A stretch of 5,896 nucleotides of DNA from Bacteroidota bacterium. GTDB lineage: Bacteria > Bacteroidota > Rhodothermia > Rhodothermales > UBA10348. A model generated the notes under the pieces. That model was given only the letters and a program-made list of their open reading frames with translations. It searched no databases and was not told the DNA's origin. Positions 1 to 5,896 of this stretch are shown one piece after another. The position numbers were made by a program, and so were the translations under genes. Location: contig JAAZVD010000107.1 of the NCBI GenBank assembly GCA_018623785.1, positions 1-5,896 of the forward strand, given 5' to 3'. Each line of letters begins with the position of its first letter. Within the stretch, counting starts at the first letter, position 1.

Positions 1-1
1 C

Positions 2-1435
2 ATCGCCCCGCATTATGCCGAAGAAGTGCGCAAGCAATTGGGCACGTGGGCCGAGCAGAACGGCTACGATATTTACGACGACGGCCTGATTGCCTACACG
101 ACGCTGGATTCGCGCATGCAGGCCATGGCGCAGGCCGCCGTGGATTCGCTCATGCCCTGCTTCGAGGCGGTAGCAGACTTTGAATGGAGCGAGGCCGGCA
201 GCGACACGCGGGTGTGGTCCACCGAGCCCTGCGATTATCTGTCCGTCAAAGACGATGTAGATTTCAGCCCTTGGACCTCGTTTTTCGAGGAATACATAGA
301 GGTGTTCGAAGGCTCCATCACCCGAACCGAACATTACAGAAGCCACCGGCGGGCTGGCCTTACGCGGGACGAAGCCGTGGCAGCGCTCAAGGCAAATGAG
401 GCCTTTGTAGACTCATTGCAGAGTACAGAGACGCGCCCCGAGGTCGGTTTTGTGGCCATGGATCCGCAAACGGGTTTTATCAAGGCCTGGATCGGGGGAC
501 GGGAGCTGGACAGCGAGTGGTATGATAAGGTGTCCATTGCCCAGCGGCAGCCGGGCTCCACGTTCAAACCGTTCCTCTACACGGCGGCCATCGACAATGG
601 GTTTTCGCCCTACTACACGCTGCTCGACGACAGCCTAACGTATGTGGACGTTGCGGGCAATGTCTGGAGCCCGGGCAACTCAGGCGCCATGCCCTCGGGG
701 CAGATGCTGACGCTCAGGGAGGCACTGGCCGGATCCATCAACACTGTGTCGGCGCGGCTGATTCTGGAGGTGGGCGCGCCCAACGTGGCCTTCTATGCCC
801 GGCGCATGGGTATTACATCGCCCTTGGCCGAGGTGCCGGCGCTGGCTCTCGGTGTCTCGGATGTGAACCTGCTTGAACTGACTTCGGCCTACGCCACGTT
901 TGCCAACGGGGGGCTGCTCTACGAGCCCACGCTCATCTGGCGCATTGAAGATCAGAGCGGGAATGTGCTTTTCGAAGCCGACCCTACCCCGCGCGAGGCG
1001 CTCTCCGAGGCCACGGCCTACACGATGGTGGACATGCTGCGCGGTGTCATTCAGCAGGGAACGGGGCGGCGTATTAACGGGCAATATCGCCTGGGCGCCT
1101 ACGACCTGGCAGGAAAGACGGGGACCACACAGAACAGTCAGGACACGTGGTTCATGATGATGCATCCGGATATTGTGATGGGCTCCTGGATCGGCTTCAA
1201 CAATCCGGCCTACCGATTCCGCACCGACTGGTGGGGCCAGGGGGCGCACACCGCCCTGCACGTGGTGGGCTCGTTCATGCAGCAGATTACGGGCGACGAT
1301 GAGACCTTCATTTCCAAGGAGGCTCGTTTTCCGGCGCCGACGCGCTACGGTCTGGAGACCGAAGCTGTAGCCTCGGATTCGTTGCAGGCAGAAATCCAGG
1401 AAGAAGAGATTCGGGACAACCGACTGGATTGGTGA
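2..1435 (+). CDS. Class A penicillin-binding protein (PBP1A type), C-terminal part; 5' end outside window
   Basis: This is a bifunctional peptidoglycan synthase of the mrcA/ponA type; only its linker and transpeptidase domain are visible. The frame is open from base 2 (IAPHYAEEVRKQL), so the GTG at 26 is an internal codon and not the start. The stretch APHYAEEVRKQL followed by GLIAYTTLDSRMQ is the usual junction after the glycosyltransferase domain, which must lie upstream. Counting from base 2 (477 visible residues), the three penicillin-binding motifs are intact: STFK with nucleophile Ser186 (bases 557-568), SIN at 245-247 (734-742) and KTG at 372-374 followed by TT (1115-1123). The domain cross-links peptide stems on the periplasmic side of the inner membrane and is the beta-lactam target. 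An insertion of roughly 75 residues between the TTLD segment and GFVAMDPQTG carries the only two cysteines visible (53 and 77). The C-terminus is acidic (EIQEEEIRDNRLDW). The gene converges on ispE across 88 bases. The family call is very secure; orthology to a named PBP is not. Confidence 0.95.
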   Translation: MAPHYAEEVRKQLGTWAEQNGYDIYDDGLIAYTTLDSRMQAMAQAAVDSLMPCFEAVADFEWSEAGSDTRVWSTEPCDYLSVKDDVDFSPWTSFFEEYIEVFEGSITRTEHYRSHRRAGLTRDEAVAALKANEAFVDSLQSTETRPEVGFVAMDPQTGFIKAWIGGRELDSEWYDKVSIAQRQPGSTFKPFLYTAAIDNGFSPYYTLLDDSLTYVDVAGNVWSPGNSGAMPSGQMLTLREALAGSINTVSARLILEVGAPNVAFYARRMGITSPLAEVPALALGVSDVNLLELTSAYATFANGGLLYEPTLIWRIEDQSGNVLFEADPTPREALSEATAYTMVDMLRGVIQQGTGRRINGQYRLGAYDLAGKTGTTQNSQDTWFMMMHPDIVMGSWIGFNNPAYRFRTDWWGQGAHTALHVVGSFMQQITGDDETFISKEARFPAPTRYGLETEAVASDSLQAEIQEEEIRDNRLDW

Positions 1436-1523
1436 ACGGGGCCGAGGGGCCGGGGGCTGGCCGGGCGGCATCGCCGTTGGACTGGCTGACGGCTGCGGCC
1501 GTGCCGATAATCTCGACGGCGTC
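1436..1523. other. Convergent intergenic gap between the PBP gene and ispE
   Basis: These 88 GC-rich bases separate two convergent stops (TGA at 1433-1435 on plus, TAG at 1524-1526 on minus). Short alternative stems are possible, such as GCCGT 1473-1477 with ACGGC 1489-1493, or ACGGC 1489-1493 with GCCGT 1498-1502. Neither is followed by a T-tract on either strand. I therefore do not call an intrinsic terminator, although transcription from both sides should end near here. Confidence 0.6.
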
Positions 1524-2381
1524 CTACGCTGGAAGGCCTGCGTCCGAGGGGCCCACCCAGGTGCGGATCGTCGTTGCCAACCCGCCACCCGCGCTGCGCG
1601 CTTCGTCTTCGGTCTGGAATACTCCGAATACCGCCGATCCGGAGCCACTCATGGCAGCATAACTGGCCCCGGCACCCAGCAGATTGGATTTGAGCGCGGC
1701 CAGAGTGGGGTGCGCCTCAAATAGATGGGACTCGAAATCGTTGACAAGTCCCTCCTTCCACTCTGCAAGCGAGCCGCCTGAAACGAGCGCTTCGAGTTCG
1801 CCTTCCTGCCCATCATCGGGGCGAATACCGGCGTAGGCCTCGGCCGTAGACACATGCACGGGCGGCACGGCCACGACCAGCCAGGTCCCGCGCAGGGCCT
1901 TCGGAAAGGCCATGGGACAAAGTATGGTACCGCGGTCCGTGCCGAGCGCTACGCCGCTTTCCATCAAAAAAAAGGGGACATCCGATCCAAGGGCAGCCGC
2001 CAATTCGTGACGCCGTTGGGCGCTGAGTCCGGCCGCCAGCATGGTATTGGCGGCATCGAGGCAGGACGCCGCATCGCTGCTACCACCGCCAAGGCCCGCA
2101 CCAAAGGGAAGGTTTTTCTGGAGATGTACGCGCAGTCCAGTGTGTGAACCATCCGGCATGGCCTGCTGCACGGCGCGCACAGCACGCAGGCACAGATTGC
2201 TCTCGTCCACCGGCAAGGACGGATCCGAGCAGGTCATCATGGTATGCTCGGCAGGGGTCATCGTAAGGGTATCTGCCCAGCCAATGCGCAAAAAGACGGT
2301 TTCCAGATCATGAAATCCGTCCGCGCGCTTGCGCAGGATGCGCAAACCCAGGTTGATCTTGGCGGGAGCAGAAAGGGTCAT
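1524..2381 (-). CDS. ispE: 4-diphosphocytidyl-2-C-methyl-D-erythritol kinase
   Basis: IspE is a cytosolic GHMP-family kinase. It phosphorylates the 2-hydroxyl of CDP-methylerythritol with ATP, a middle step of the MEP (non-mevalonate) pathway to IPP and DMAPP, and so feeds quinone and undecaprenyl carrier synthesis. The 285-residue product is full length (E. coli IspE is 283). It opens with AKINLGLRI (Lys8 and Asn10 are typical active-site residues). The glycine-rich ATP loop LPFGAGLGGGSSDAA spans 91-105. The GSDVPFF block (132-138) holds the expected catalytic Asp134. The C-terminal GHMP motif SGSGSAVFG is at 245-253. The start is the ATG at 2379-2381, which places AKINLGL at the usual distance from the N-terminus. 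No Shine-Dalgarno is seen upstream. The gene is transcribed away from the polysaccharide genes and converges on the PBP gene. There is no sign of damage. Confidence 0.97.
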   Translation of the reverse strand: MTLSAPAKINLGLRILRKRADGFHDLETVFLRIGWADTLTMTPAEHTMMTCSDPSLPVDESNLCLRAVRAVQQAMPDGSHTGLRVHLQKNLPFGAGLGGGSSDAASCLDAANTMLAAGLSAQRRHELAAALGSDVPFFLMESGVALGTDRGTILCPMAFPKALRGTWLVVAVPPVHVSTAEAYAGIRPDDGQEGELEALVSGGSLAEWKEGLVNDFESHLFEAHPTLAALKSNLLGAGASYAAMSGSGSAVFGVFQTEDEARSAGGGLATTIRTWVGPSDAGLPA

Positions 2382-2441
2382 GGCAAAAGCATCTTGGATC
2401 GATATCCGCCCGGCGTGATCCTTGCGTGGCAGACGGCCTGA

Positions 2442-2468
2442 TTGCAGCGTTGCGAGGCGTTTTATAAT
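2442..2468 (+). promoter_or_regulatory. Candidate promoter upstream of the export operon (TTGCAG / TATAAT)
   Basis: A perfect TATAAT hexamer at 2463-2468 is preceded by TTGCAG at 2442-2447 with a 15-base spacer, short of the ideal 17. An alternative reading in the style of Bacteroides sigma factors is TTG at 2450-2452, a 20-base spacer, then TATTTTGG at 2473-2480, one mismatch from TAnnTTTG. Either would start transcription close to the 2474-2488 dyad and leave a leader of roughly 220 bases before the exporter ATG. The two readings overlap and only mapped transcript ends could separate them. Confidence 0.35.
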
Positions 2469-2473
2469 ACCGT

Positions 2474-2488
2474 ATTTTGGAGCAAAAT
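2474..2488. repeat. Inverted repeat ATTTTG-GAG-CAAAAT, possible operator
   Basis: This is a perfect 6-base dyad with a 3-base centre, beginning five bases after the TATAAT box. If that box is a real -10, the dyad covers the transcription start, a classic repressor position. The arms are simple AT-rich sequence, so chance remains possible. A 3-base loop makes a stable RNA hairpin less likely than a DNA-binding site. Confidence 0.35.
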
Positions 2489-2587
2489 GAGCGTTTTCCC
2501 TGTCAGACTTCTCGGCCCCTGCCTATTCCCGACCTGCTACCATCCAGCTTTTCCCGTAGCGGACAGCCGACCGTAATCATCTGACCA

Positions 2588-2610
2588 CGGATCCACGTAA
2601 CGTGATTCCG
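2588..2610. repeat. Imperfect 23-base palindrome, possible operator
   Basis: Outer arms CGGA (2588-2591) and TCCG (2607-2610) and inner arms CACGT (2594-2598) and ACGTG (2600-2604) are symmetric around A2599. Nine of the eleven opposed positions pair; only two (2592/2606 and 2593/2605) do not. The centre is one base, so this is a poor RNA hairpin but a good shape for a dimeric regulator's site. It directly abuts the TACAAT hexamer at 2612-2617. It is the strongest dyad in the intergenic region. Binding is inferred, and no regulator is visible in the window. Confidence 0.4.
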
Positions 2611-2611
2611 A

Positions 2612-2617
2612 TACAAT
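2612..2617 (+). promoter_or_regulatory. Candidate -10 element TACAAT
   Basis: TACAAT is one mismatch from TATAAT and lies just downstream of the 23-base palindrome. There is no recognisable -35 at the right distance (the sequence there is GGATCC), so if it works it may need an activator bound at the palindrome. It would start transcription near 2624, leaving a leader of about 85 bases before the ATG at 2708. Confidence 0.25.
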
Positions 2618-2674
2618 ACTGAAACCAACCAAGCAATGGGACACCGGACACACGCTCTGGCAGGCCCACGCTTT

Positions 2675-2690
2675 GATTGGTATTCCAATC
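2675..2690 (+). repeat. Leader hairpin GATTGG-TATT-CCAATC ahead of the exporter start
   Basis: A perfect 6-base stem with a 4-base loop ends 17 bases before the ATG at 2708. In the transcript it would form a small hairpin near the ribosome-binding zone; in DNA it could be an operator half-site pair. There is no T-tract after it, so it is not a terminator. If translation began instead at the in-frame ATG at 2636, this would be coding sequence, which I think less likely. Confidence 0.3.
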
Positions 2691-2707
2691 TACTGCCCTC
2701 CCTACCC

Positions 2708-4474
2708 ATGAATCGAGCGAGTTCTGTCCTGACCAAGGCGGCCCTGTCCTTGGTAGCCATCCTGACCCTGGCGGGAGCGCCGGCAGTGCACGGCCAGATT
2801 TCAGGCGAAGCGGCCTCTGAGTTGCTGCAGGCCGCCCAGACCAACCCCCTCCTGCTGCTCAGGCAGCGACTGAGTCAATCTGCGCTTGCCGCTTCCGGTA
2901 TTCCGCTCGAAGGTGCAGTGGACCCCATGGAATACACAGTGGGCCCAGGCGATGCCTTTACCGTTGTCATCAACGGGCAGGATGTGGGCGGCGCGCCGAT
3001 TGCAGTCGGCGCTGACGGTCGGATTGCACTGCCGGATGCAGGGCTGGTCGATGTAGGGGGCCTTTCCCTGCAATCGGCGCGCGCGACCATGACCGCCGCC
3101 CTGGCCCGCTATTACAAGGACGCAGAGCCCGACATCTCCTTGGTGCAGTCCCGTCAGTTCTATGTCCACGTTACGGGCGCCGTACCGGTGCCGGGGCGCT
3201 ACCTGGCGCTGCCCGTTTCCCGGGTTTCAAATGTGATCGAACTGGCTTTTGCCGATACGACGCGCTTGCCGGTAGCCAACCCGGCCTTTCAGCCATCCCT
3301 GCGCAACATCGAGGTCCGTCACGCCGACGGTACATCCTCACGGGTGGACCTCGTCCGGTACCTGACCTCCGGCAGTACCGGAGCGAATCCGTATCTGAAA
3401 GACGGCGATGTGGTCCACATTCCGACCTTCAATCCGGAATACCGCTCGGTTTCGGTTGGCGGCTACCTTCCCTACCCGGGTACCTACGAATTTCGCGCCG
3501 GCGACACGCTGGACGATGTTCTGGCGATGGCGGGCGGCTCTTCCGCATCGGGTGGATCCGAGAGCGTAACGGTAACCCGAGCCACGGAAAACGGCCTTTC
3601 TTCGACCGCTTTCTCCAGTGAGCAGTTGGCCCATGGCGACGCAGCGGAGTTCGCCATCGAGGCACTGGACGTGATTTCGGTATCCGAGCAAGCGAGTGAA
3701 CGCGGCCTCGTGCGCTTGGAAGGACGCGTGCATCGCCCAGGCGCCTATCCCATCATAGACGGCGTAACCACCTTACAAGAGGTTCTCGAAGCGGCCGGTG
3801 GCCTTCGCTCTGATGCCCTTGTGCGCGGCGCCTACCTGGAGCGGCGCTCCCTGCCGGACGTCTCGCAAAGCCAGGTACCCGATCGCAACATGAATCCTGA
3901 GCTGGCCATGCGCCGCGCCTTGCGCTCCGATACGACGGCGGTGTTCCAGCGCCTTCGCCTGACGGATCTGGACCTGATCAGCCGGACCTACTTCATCAGG
4001 GAGCTGTCTTTCCAGAATCGGGTCAGCTTGAATGTTGAATCCGTGCTGGCAGGCCAGGGGGCCCCTGTTGTGCTGCGCTCCGGGGATCGGTTCTATGTGC
4101 CCAAAGACGAACAGTCGGTGTATGTGTTCGGGCAGGTCCTGCAGCCGGGCTACCTGCCGGTCATGGAGGGCCAAACCGTAGGCACCTATGTGTCGGCTGC
4201 GGGTGGCATGTCCGACGTAGCCGGTCGTGTGTTGGTCATCGATCCGGCCACGGGATTCTACCACGAAGATCTGGAACGCACCCTGCGCTCCGGGGACGTG
4301 GTTTTTGTGGACAAGGATGCCACAGTATCCGACGACCCGGAAATCGAACGGCTACTCATCGAACGAGAACGTGCCAAGGCCGACGCCCGCATCCGGACCA
4401 TGCAAGCCATTTTTCAGGGTGTCACCTCCGTGGCTTACCTCATCACCCTCATCATCACGATCCGACGGAACTAG
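2708..4474 (+). CDS. Polysaccharide export outer-membrane protein with SLBB domains (Wza-like)
   Basis: This protein probably forms the outer-membrane exit channel for a capsule, exopolysaccharide or O-antigen-like polymer, working with the co-polymerase encoded next. From the ATG at 2708 it has 588 residues. Residues 1-29 look like a Sec signal peptide (basic start with R3 and K10, hydrophobic core, likely cut after VHG29). There is no lipobox cysteine, unlike E. coli Wza. A polysaccharide-export domain covers about 74-150 (EYTVGPGDAF, then DGRIALPDAGLVDVGGLS). Four SLBB-like units follow, each with a G-x-PG signature: VTGAVPVPG (155-163), VGGYLPYPG (250-258), LEGRVHRPG (337-345) and VFGQVLQPG (473-481). 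A charged helix near 543-563 precedes a hydrophobic C-terminal helix (about 566-585, ending TIRRN), comparable to the Wza outer-membrane helix. An in-frame ATG at 2636 would add 24 residues and bury the signal peptide, so 2708 is preferred. The next gene starts 35 bases downstream. Confidence 0.93.
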   Translation: MNRASSVLTKAALSLVAILTLAGAPAVHGQISGEAASELLQAAQTNPLLLLRQRLSQSALAASGIPLEGAVDPMEYTVGPGDAFTVVINGQDVGGAPIAVGADGRIALPDAGLVDVGGLSLQSARATMTAALARYYKDAEPDISLVQSRQFYVHVTGAVPVPGRYLALPVSRVSNVIELAFADTTRLPVANPAFQPSLRNIEVRHADGTSSRVDLVRYLTSGSTGANPYLKDGDVVHIPTFNPEYRSVSVGGYLPYPGTYEFRAGDTLDDVLAMAGGSSASGGSESVTVTRATENGLSSTAFSSEQLAHGDAAEFAIEALDVISVSEQASERGLVRLEGRVHRPGAYPIIDGVTTLQEVLEAAGGLRSDALVRGAYLERRSLPDVSQSQVPDRNMNPELAMRRALRSDTTAVFQRLRLTDLDLISRTYFIRELSFQNRVSLNVESVLAGQGAPVVLRSGDRFYVPKDEQSVYVFGQVLQPGYLPVMEGQTVGTYVSAAGGMSDVAGRVLVIDPATGFYHEDLERTLRSGDVVFVDKDATVSDDPEIERLLIERERAKADARIRTMQAIFQGVTSVAYLITLIITIRRN

Positions 4475-4509
4475 GCTCCGGCCCGGTCCCCACAGAGACT
4501 ACAATCATC

Positions 4510-5712
4510 ATGTCCCGATCCGAATCGACTGCGGCCTCCCACGGCCTCGAAACGATGAGCCAGGAGGGTGAACAGGCCTGGTGGAACCTGCTTGGCGTGC
4601 TCTATCGCTGGCGTCGCTTCATCGTCAGTGTAACCGCCGTCATAGCTGTCGCCTCGGTGGTCATCAGCCTCTTGCTGCCCAACTGGTTCAAGGCGTCTTC
4701 CCGCCTGCTCCTTCCGGCTTCTGCCTCTGGCGGCATTGCCAGCGCCCTGCTCGGGGATATTTCGTCGGCCGCACAGTCCCTGCTGGGTGGAGGCGGCGGC
4801 GACTATGTGCGCTACATGGCCATCCTGAACAGCCGCGCCATCATGTCCGATGTCGTAGAGACGTTTGACCTGATTACGGTCTACGAGCTCGAAGAAGAGG
4901 AATTCCCGGCCGAGGAAGCACGGGCCACGCTGGCAGATAACGTGGAATTCGTGGTCGATCAGGATTACGACTTTTTCTCGGTGGAAGTACTGGACAAGGA
5001 CCCGCAGCGTGCGGCGGACATGTCGAACTACTTTGTGCAGAAGCTCGAGGAGGTCAACAACCAGCTGTCCAAGCAGACGGCCGGTAACTTCCGCGCCTAC
5101 GTCGAGGAGCGCTACAATCTGGCCGGAGAGGCCCGGGAAGCCATGTTGGACTCGCTGGCTTCGTTCCAGCGGGAATACGGCGTCATAGACCTCGAAGCGC
5201 AGACGGTGGCCTTTTACACGCAGTTGGCCGAAATGCGGGCCGATGCTGTCCAACTGGAAATCCAGTTGGCGTCGCTCAGGGGTCAGTTTGGCGGCAACAA
5301 CCGGCAGGTGCAGAACCTCGAGGCATTGGTCGAGGCGGCCAATGCCCAGTATCAGCAGGCCCTCGATGGGCGCGAAGCCGTTTTGCCGGTGCCGCAGGAA
5401 GCGGCCCCCGACATGGTGCGCAAGTACCTTCAATTGACCCTCGAGCGCACCATTCAGGAGCGCATCCTGGAGCTCGTAGCGCCCATGCTGGAGCAGGCCC
5501 GCTTTGAAGAGGAGCGTACCTCACAGGCGCTGCAGATCGTGGACCCTGCCGTGGCACCGGTCGAGAAGTTTAAACCCAAGCGCAGCATCATCTGCATTGC
5601 CGCCACGCTGTCGGCCTTTATCCTGGCGGTCCTGTTTGCGCTTGTCATGGACTGGTGGCGACGCAGCTTCCCCGTGTTTGCCCAGCGCCTGCGCGATGCG
5701 GCACAGGCCTGA
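4510..5712 (+). CDS. Wzz/GumC-like polysaccharide co-polymerase (chain-length determinant), no kinase domain
   Basis: This is an inner-membrane protein of the polysaccharide co-polymerase family, which sets polymer length and couples synthesis to the outer-membrane exporter. It has 400 residues with two membrane segments, about 37-57 (FIVSVTAVIAVASVVISLLL) and 359-380 (SIICIAATLSAFILAVLFAL), framing a periplasmic region. That region has the Wzz-type N-terminal fold with a glycine run (LLGGGGGDY, 91-99), a NSRAIMSDV segment (107-115), and long helical stretches likely to form coiled coils (about 195-285 and 303-340). DPAVAPVEKFKPKR (345-358) before the second membrane segment matches the family's proline-rich motif. 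Only about 20 residues follow it, so there is no fused BY-kinase (no Walker motifs or tyrosine tail). The start could be the ATG at 4510 or the in-frame ATG at 4555; neither has a Shine-Dalgarno. Close spacing on both sides indicates one operon with the exporter and the next gene. Confidence 0.91.
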   Translation: MSRSESTAASHGLETMSQEGEQAWWNLLGVLYRWRRFIVSVTAVIAVASVVISLLLPNWFKASSRLLLPASASGGIASALLGDISSAAQSLLGGGGGDYVRYMAILNSRAIMSDVVETFDLITVYELEEEEFPAEEARATLADNVEFVVDQDYDFFSVEVLDKDPQRAADMSNYFVQKLEEVNNQLSKQTAGNFRAYVEERYNLAGEAREAMLDSLASFQREYGVIDLEAQTVAFYTQLAEMRADAVQLEIQLASLRGQFGGNNRQVQNLEALVEAANAQYQQALDGREAVLPVPQEAAPDMVRKYLQLTLERTIQERILELVAPMLEQARFEEERTSQALQIVDPAVAPVEKFKPKRSIICIAATLSAFILAVLFALVMDWWRRSFPVFAQRLRDAAQA

Positions 5713-5718
5713 TCCGGT

Positions 5719-5896
5719 GTGCCCACGACCGCGGACATAACACGCCTCGGCCCCAGCGATCGATGGCTGGGGAATTGGGGGTCGTTCCTGCTCTGGAGCG
5801 GCTTCGGGTTCGTTTTCCTGATCCTGCTCTTCATTACGTGGGCAGCGCCGGATTTCCTGCCGTTCCTGCCTTTCGTTTTCCTGGGTGGAGCGGGTC
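5719..5896 (+). CDS. N-terminal part of an integral membrane protein, unidentified; runs off the window
   Basis: A GTG at 5719-5721, six bases after the co-polymerase stop, opens a frame that stays open for 59 codons to the window edge. It reads MPTTADITRLGPSDRWLG, then a strongly hydrophobic stretch. Residues about 21-42 (SFLLWSGFGFVFLILLFITW) look like one membrane helix. A short AAPD turn and a second Phe/Leu/Pro-rich hydrophobic run (FLPFLPFVFLGG) follow. The tight spacing points to co-transcription with the export genes. A polymerase or ligase (Wzy/WaaL type), a flippase, or another membrane assembly protein would fit the position, but nothing visible distinguishes them. An out-of-frame ATG at 5763 also stays open to the edge, but its product is not membrane-like and looks like a shadow. 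Confidence concerns the gene's existence, not its function. Confidence 0.68.
   Translation, partial: MPTTADITRLGPSDRWLGNWGSFLLWSGFGFVFLILLFITWAAPDFLPFLPFVFLGGAG

Larger units (their letters stand above)
2382..2707. promoter_or_regulatory. Divergent intergenic regulatory region between ispE and the export operon
   Basis: These 326 bases lie between divergent genes and contain no convincing gene, RNA or repeat family. The first part has an AT-rich island (about 2459-2488) that stands out against the GC-rich surroundings. Two -10-like hexamers on the plus strand (TATAAT 2463-2468, TACAAT 2612-2617) and three inverted repeats (2474-2488, 2588-2610, 2675-2690) lie between the AT-rich island and the exporter start. 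The layout suggests a regulated promoter for the polysaccharide genes. An ispE promoter should also lie here, but I could not pick out a clear one on the minus strand. Promoter function is inferred from position and sequence only. Confidence 0.55.

Noticed and set aside
1473..1502. Possible bidirectional terminator between the PBP gene and ispE
   Set aside because: Only 5-base competing stems form, and neither strand has a T-tract after them.
680..1648. Long minus-strand open frame (322 codons) covering the PBP 3' half and the ispE end
   Set aside because: It lies opposite the PBP transpeptidase motifs and in another frame over ispE. Its product is rich in Arg, Pro, His and Gly with no recognisable domain, as expected for antisense frames in GC-rich DNA.
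2378..2392. Four-codon minus-strand upstream frame (ATG CTT TTG CCA TGA) overlapping the ispE start
   Set aside because: It is too short to carry meaning and has no ribosome-binding signal; an overlap of this kind is expected by chance.
2552..2563. ops/JUMPstart-like element (CCGTAGCGG) upstream of the polysaccharide genes
   Set aside because: Only the GTAGCG core resembles the RfaH ops site; the flanking bases do not match, and RfaH-type ops control is not expected in this lineage.
4471..5433. Long minus-strand open frame (320 codons) opposite the co-polymerase
   Set aside because: The plus strand encodes a clear Wzz/GumC-like protein with the expected membrane segments. The antisense product shows no family features and is a GC-driven shadow.
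5784..5882. Repeated TTCCTG hexamers near the right edge
   Set aside because: They are Phe-Leu codon pairs in a hydrophobic segment at irregular spacing, not a designed repeat.
5763..5896. ATG-initiated frame at the right edge (MAGELGVVPALERLRV)
   Set aside because: It overlaps the hydrophobic GTG frame that starts right after the previous gene. Its product has no membrane segment or recognisable family, and its openness is explained by the Phe/Leu-rich codons of the other frame.

Overview
The window comes from a GC-rich bacterial chromosome (I estimate about 60% GC by eye) and carries cell-envelope genes. Three points suggest a Gram-negative organism of the Bacteroidota/Rhodothermota kind. 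None of the visible starts has a clear Shine-Dalgarno sequence. The IspE N-terminus (AKINLGLRILRKRADGFHD) has the form usual in that group. The polysaccharide exporter is a multi-SLBB outer-membrane protein, which implies a Gram-negative cell. The lineage is inferred from family resemblance, not from a database search.

Layout. Bases 2-1435 (+) hold the C-terminal part of a class A penicillin-binding protein (PBP1A type). Its transpeptidase domain is complete, and the glycosyltransferase domain lies before the window. After an 88-base convergent gap comes ispE on the minus strand (1524-2381), an isoprenoid-pathway kinase. A 326-base divergent intergenic region follows (2382-2707). It is AT-rich in part, has promoter-like hexamers and contains three separate inverted repeats. 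From 2708 a polysaccharide-export cluster runs to the window end on the plus strand: an SLBB/Wza-like outer-membrane export protein (2708-4474), a Wzz/GumC-like polysaccharide co-polymerase without a kinase domain (4510-5712), and the first 59 codons of a hydrophobic membrane protein that starts at a GTG six bases after the previous stop (5719 to the end).

How the genes fit together. The exporter and co-polymerase form the outer- and inner-membrane halves of a Wzx/Wzy-type capsule, exopolysaccharide or O-antigen export system. The membrane protein cut by the right edge is placed where a polymerase, ligase or other assembly protein would be expected, but too little of it is visible to name it. 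The PBP and IspE also serve the envelope (peptidoglycan cross-linking; precursors of the undecaprenyl carrier lipid), but their orientation shows they are separate transcription units.

I see no RNA genes, mobile elements, CRISPR arrays or clearly new system. The gene content is ordinary. The most interesting parts are the dyad-rich promoter region ahead of the export genes, a two-cysteine insertion in the PBP, and the unidentified membrane protein at the right edge.
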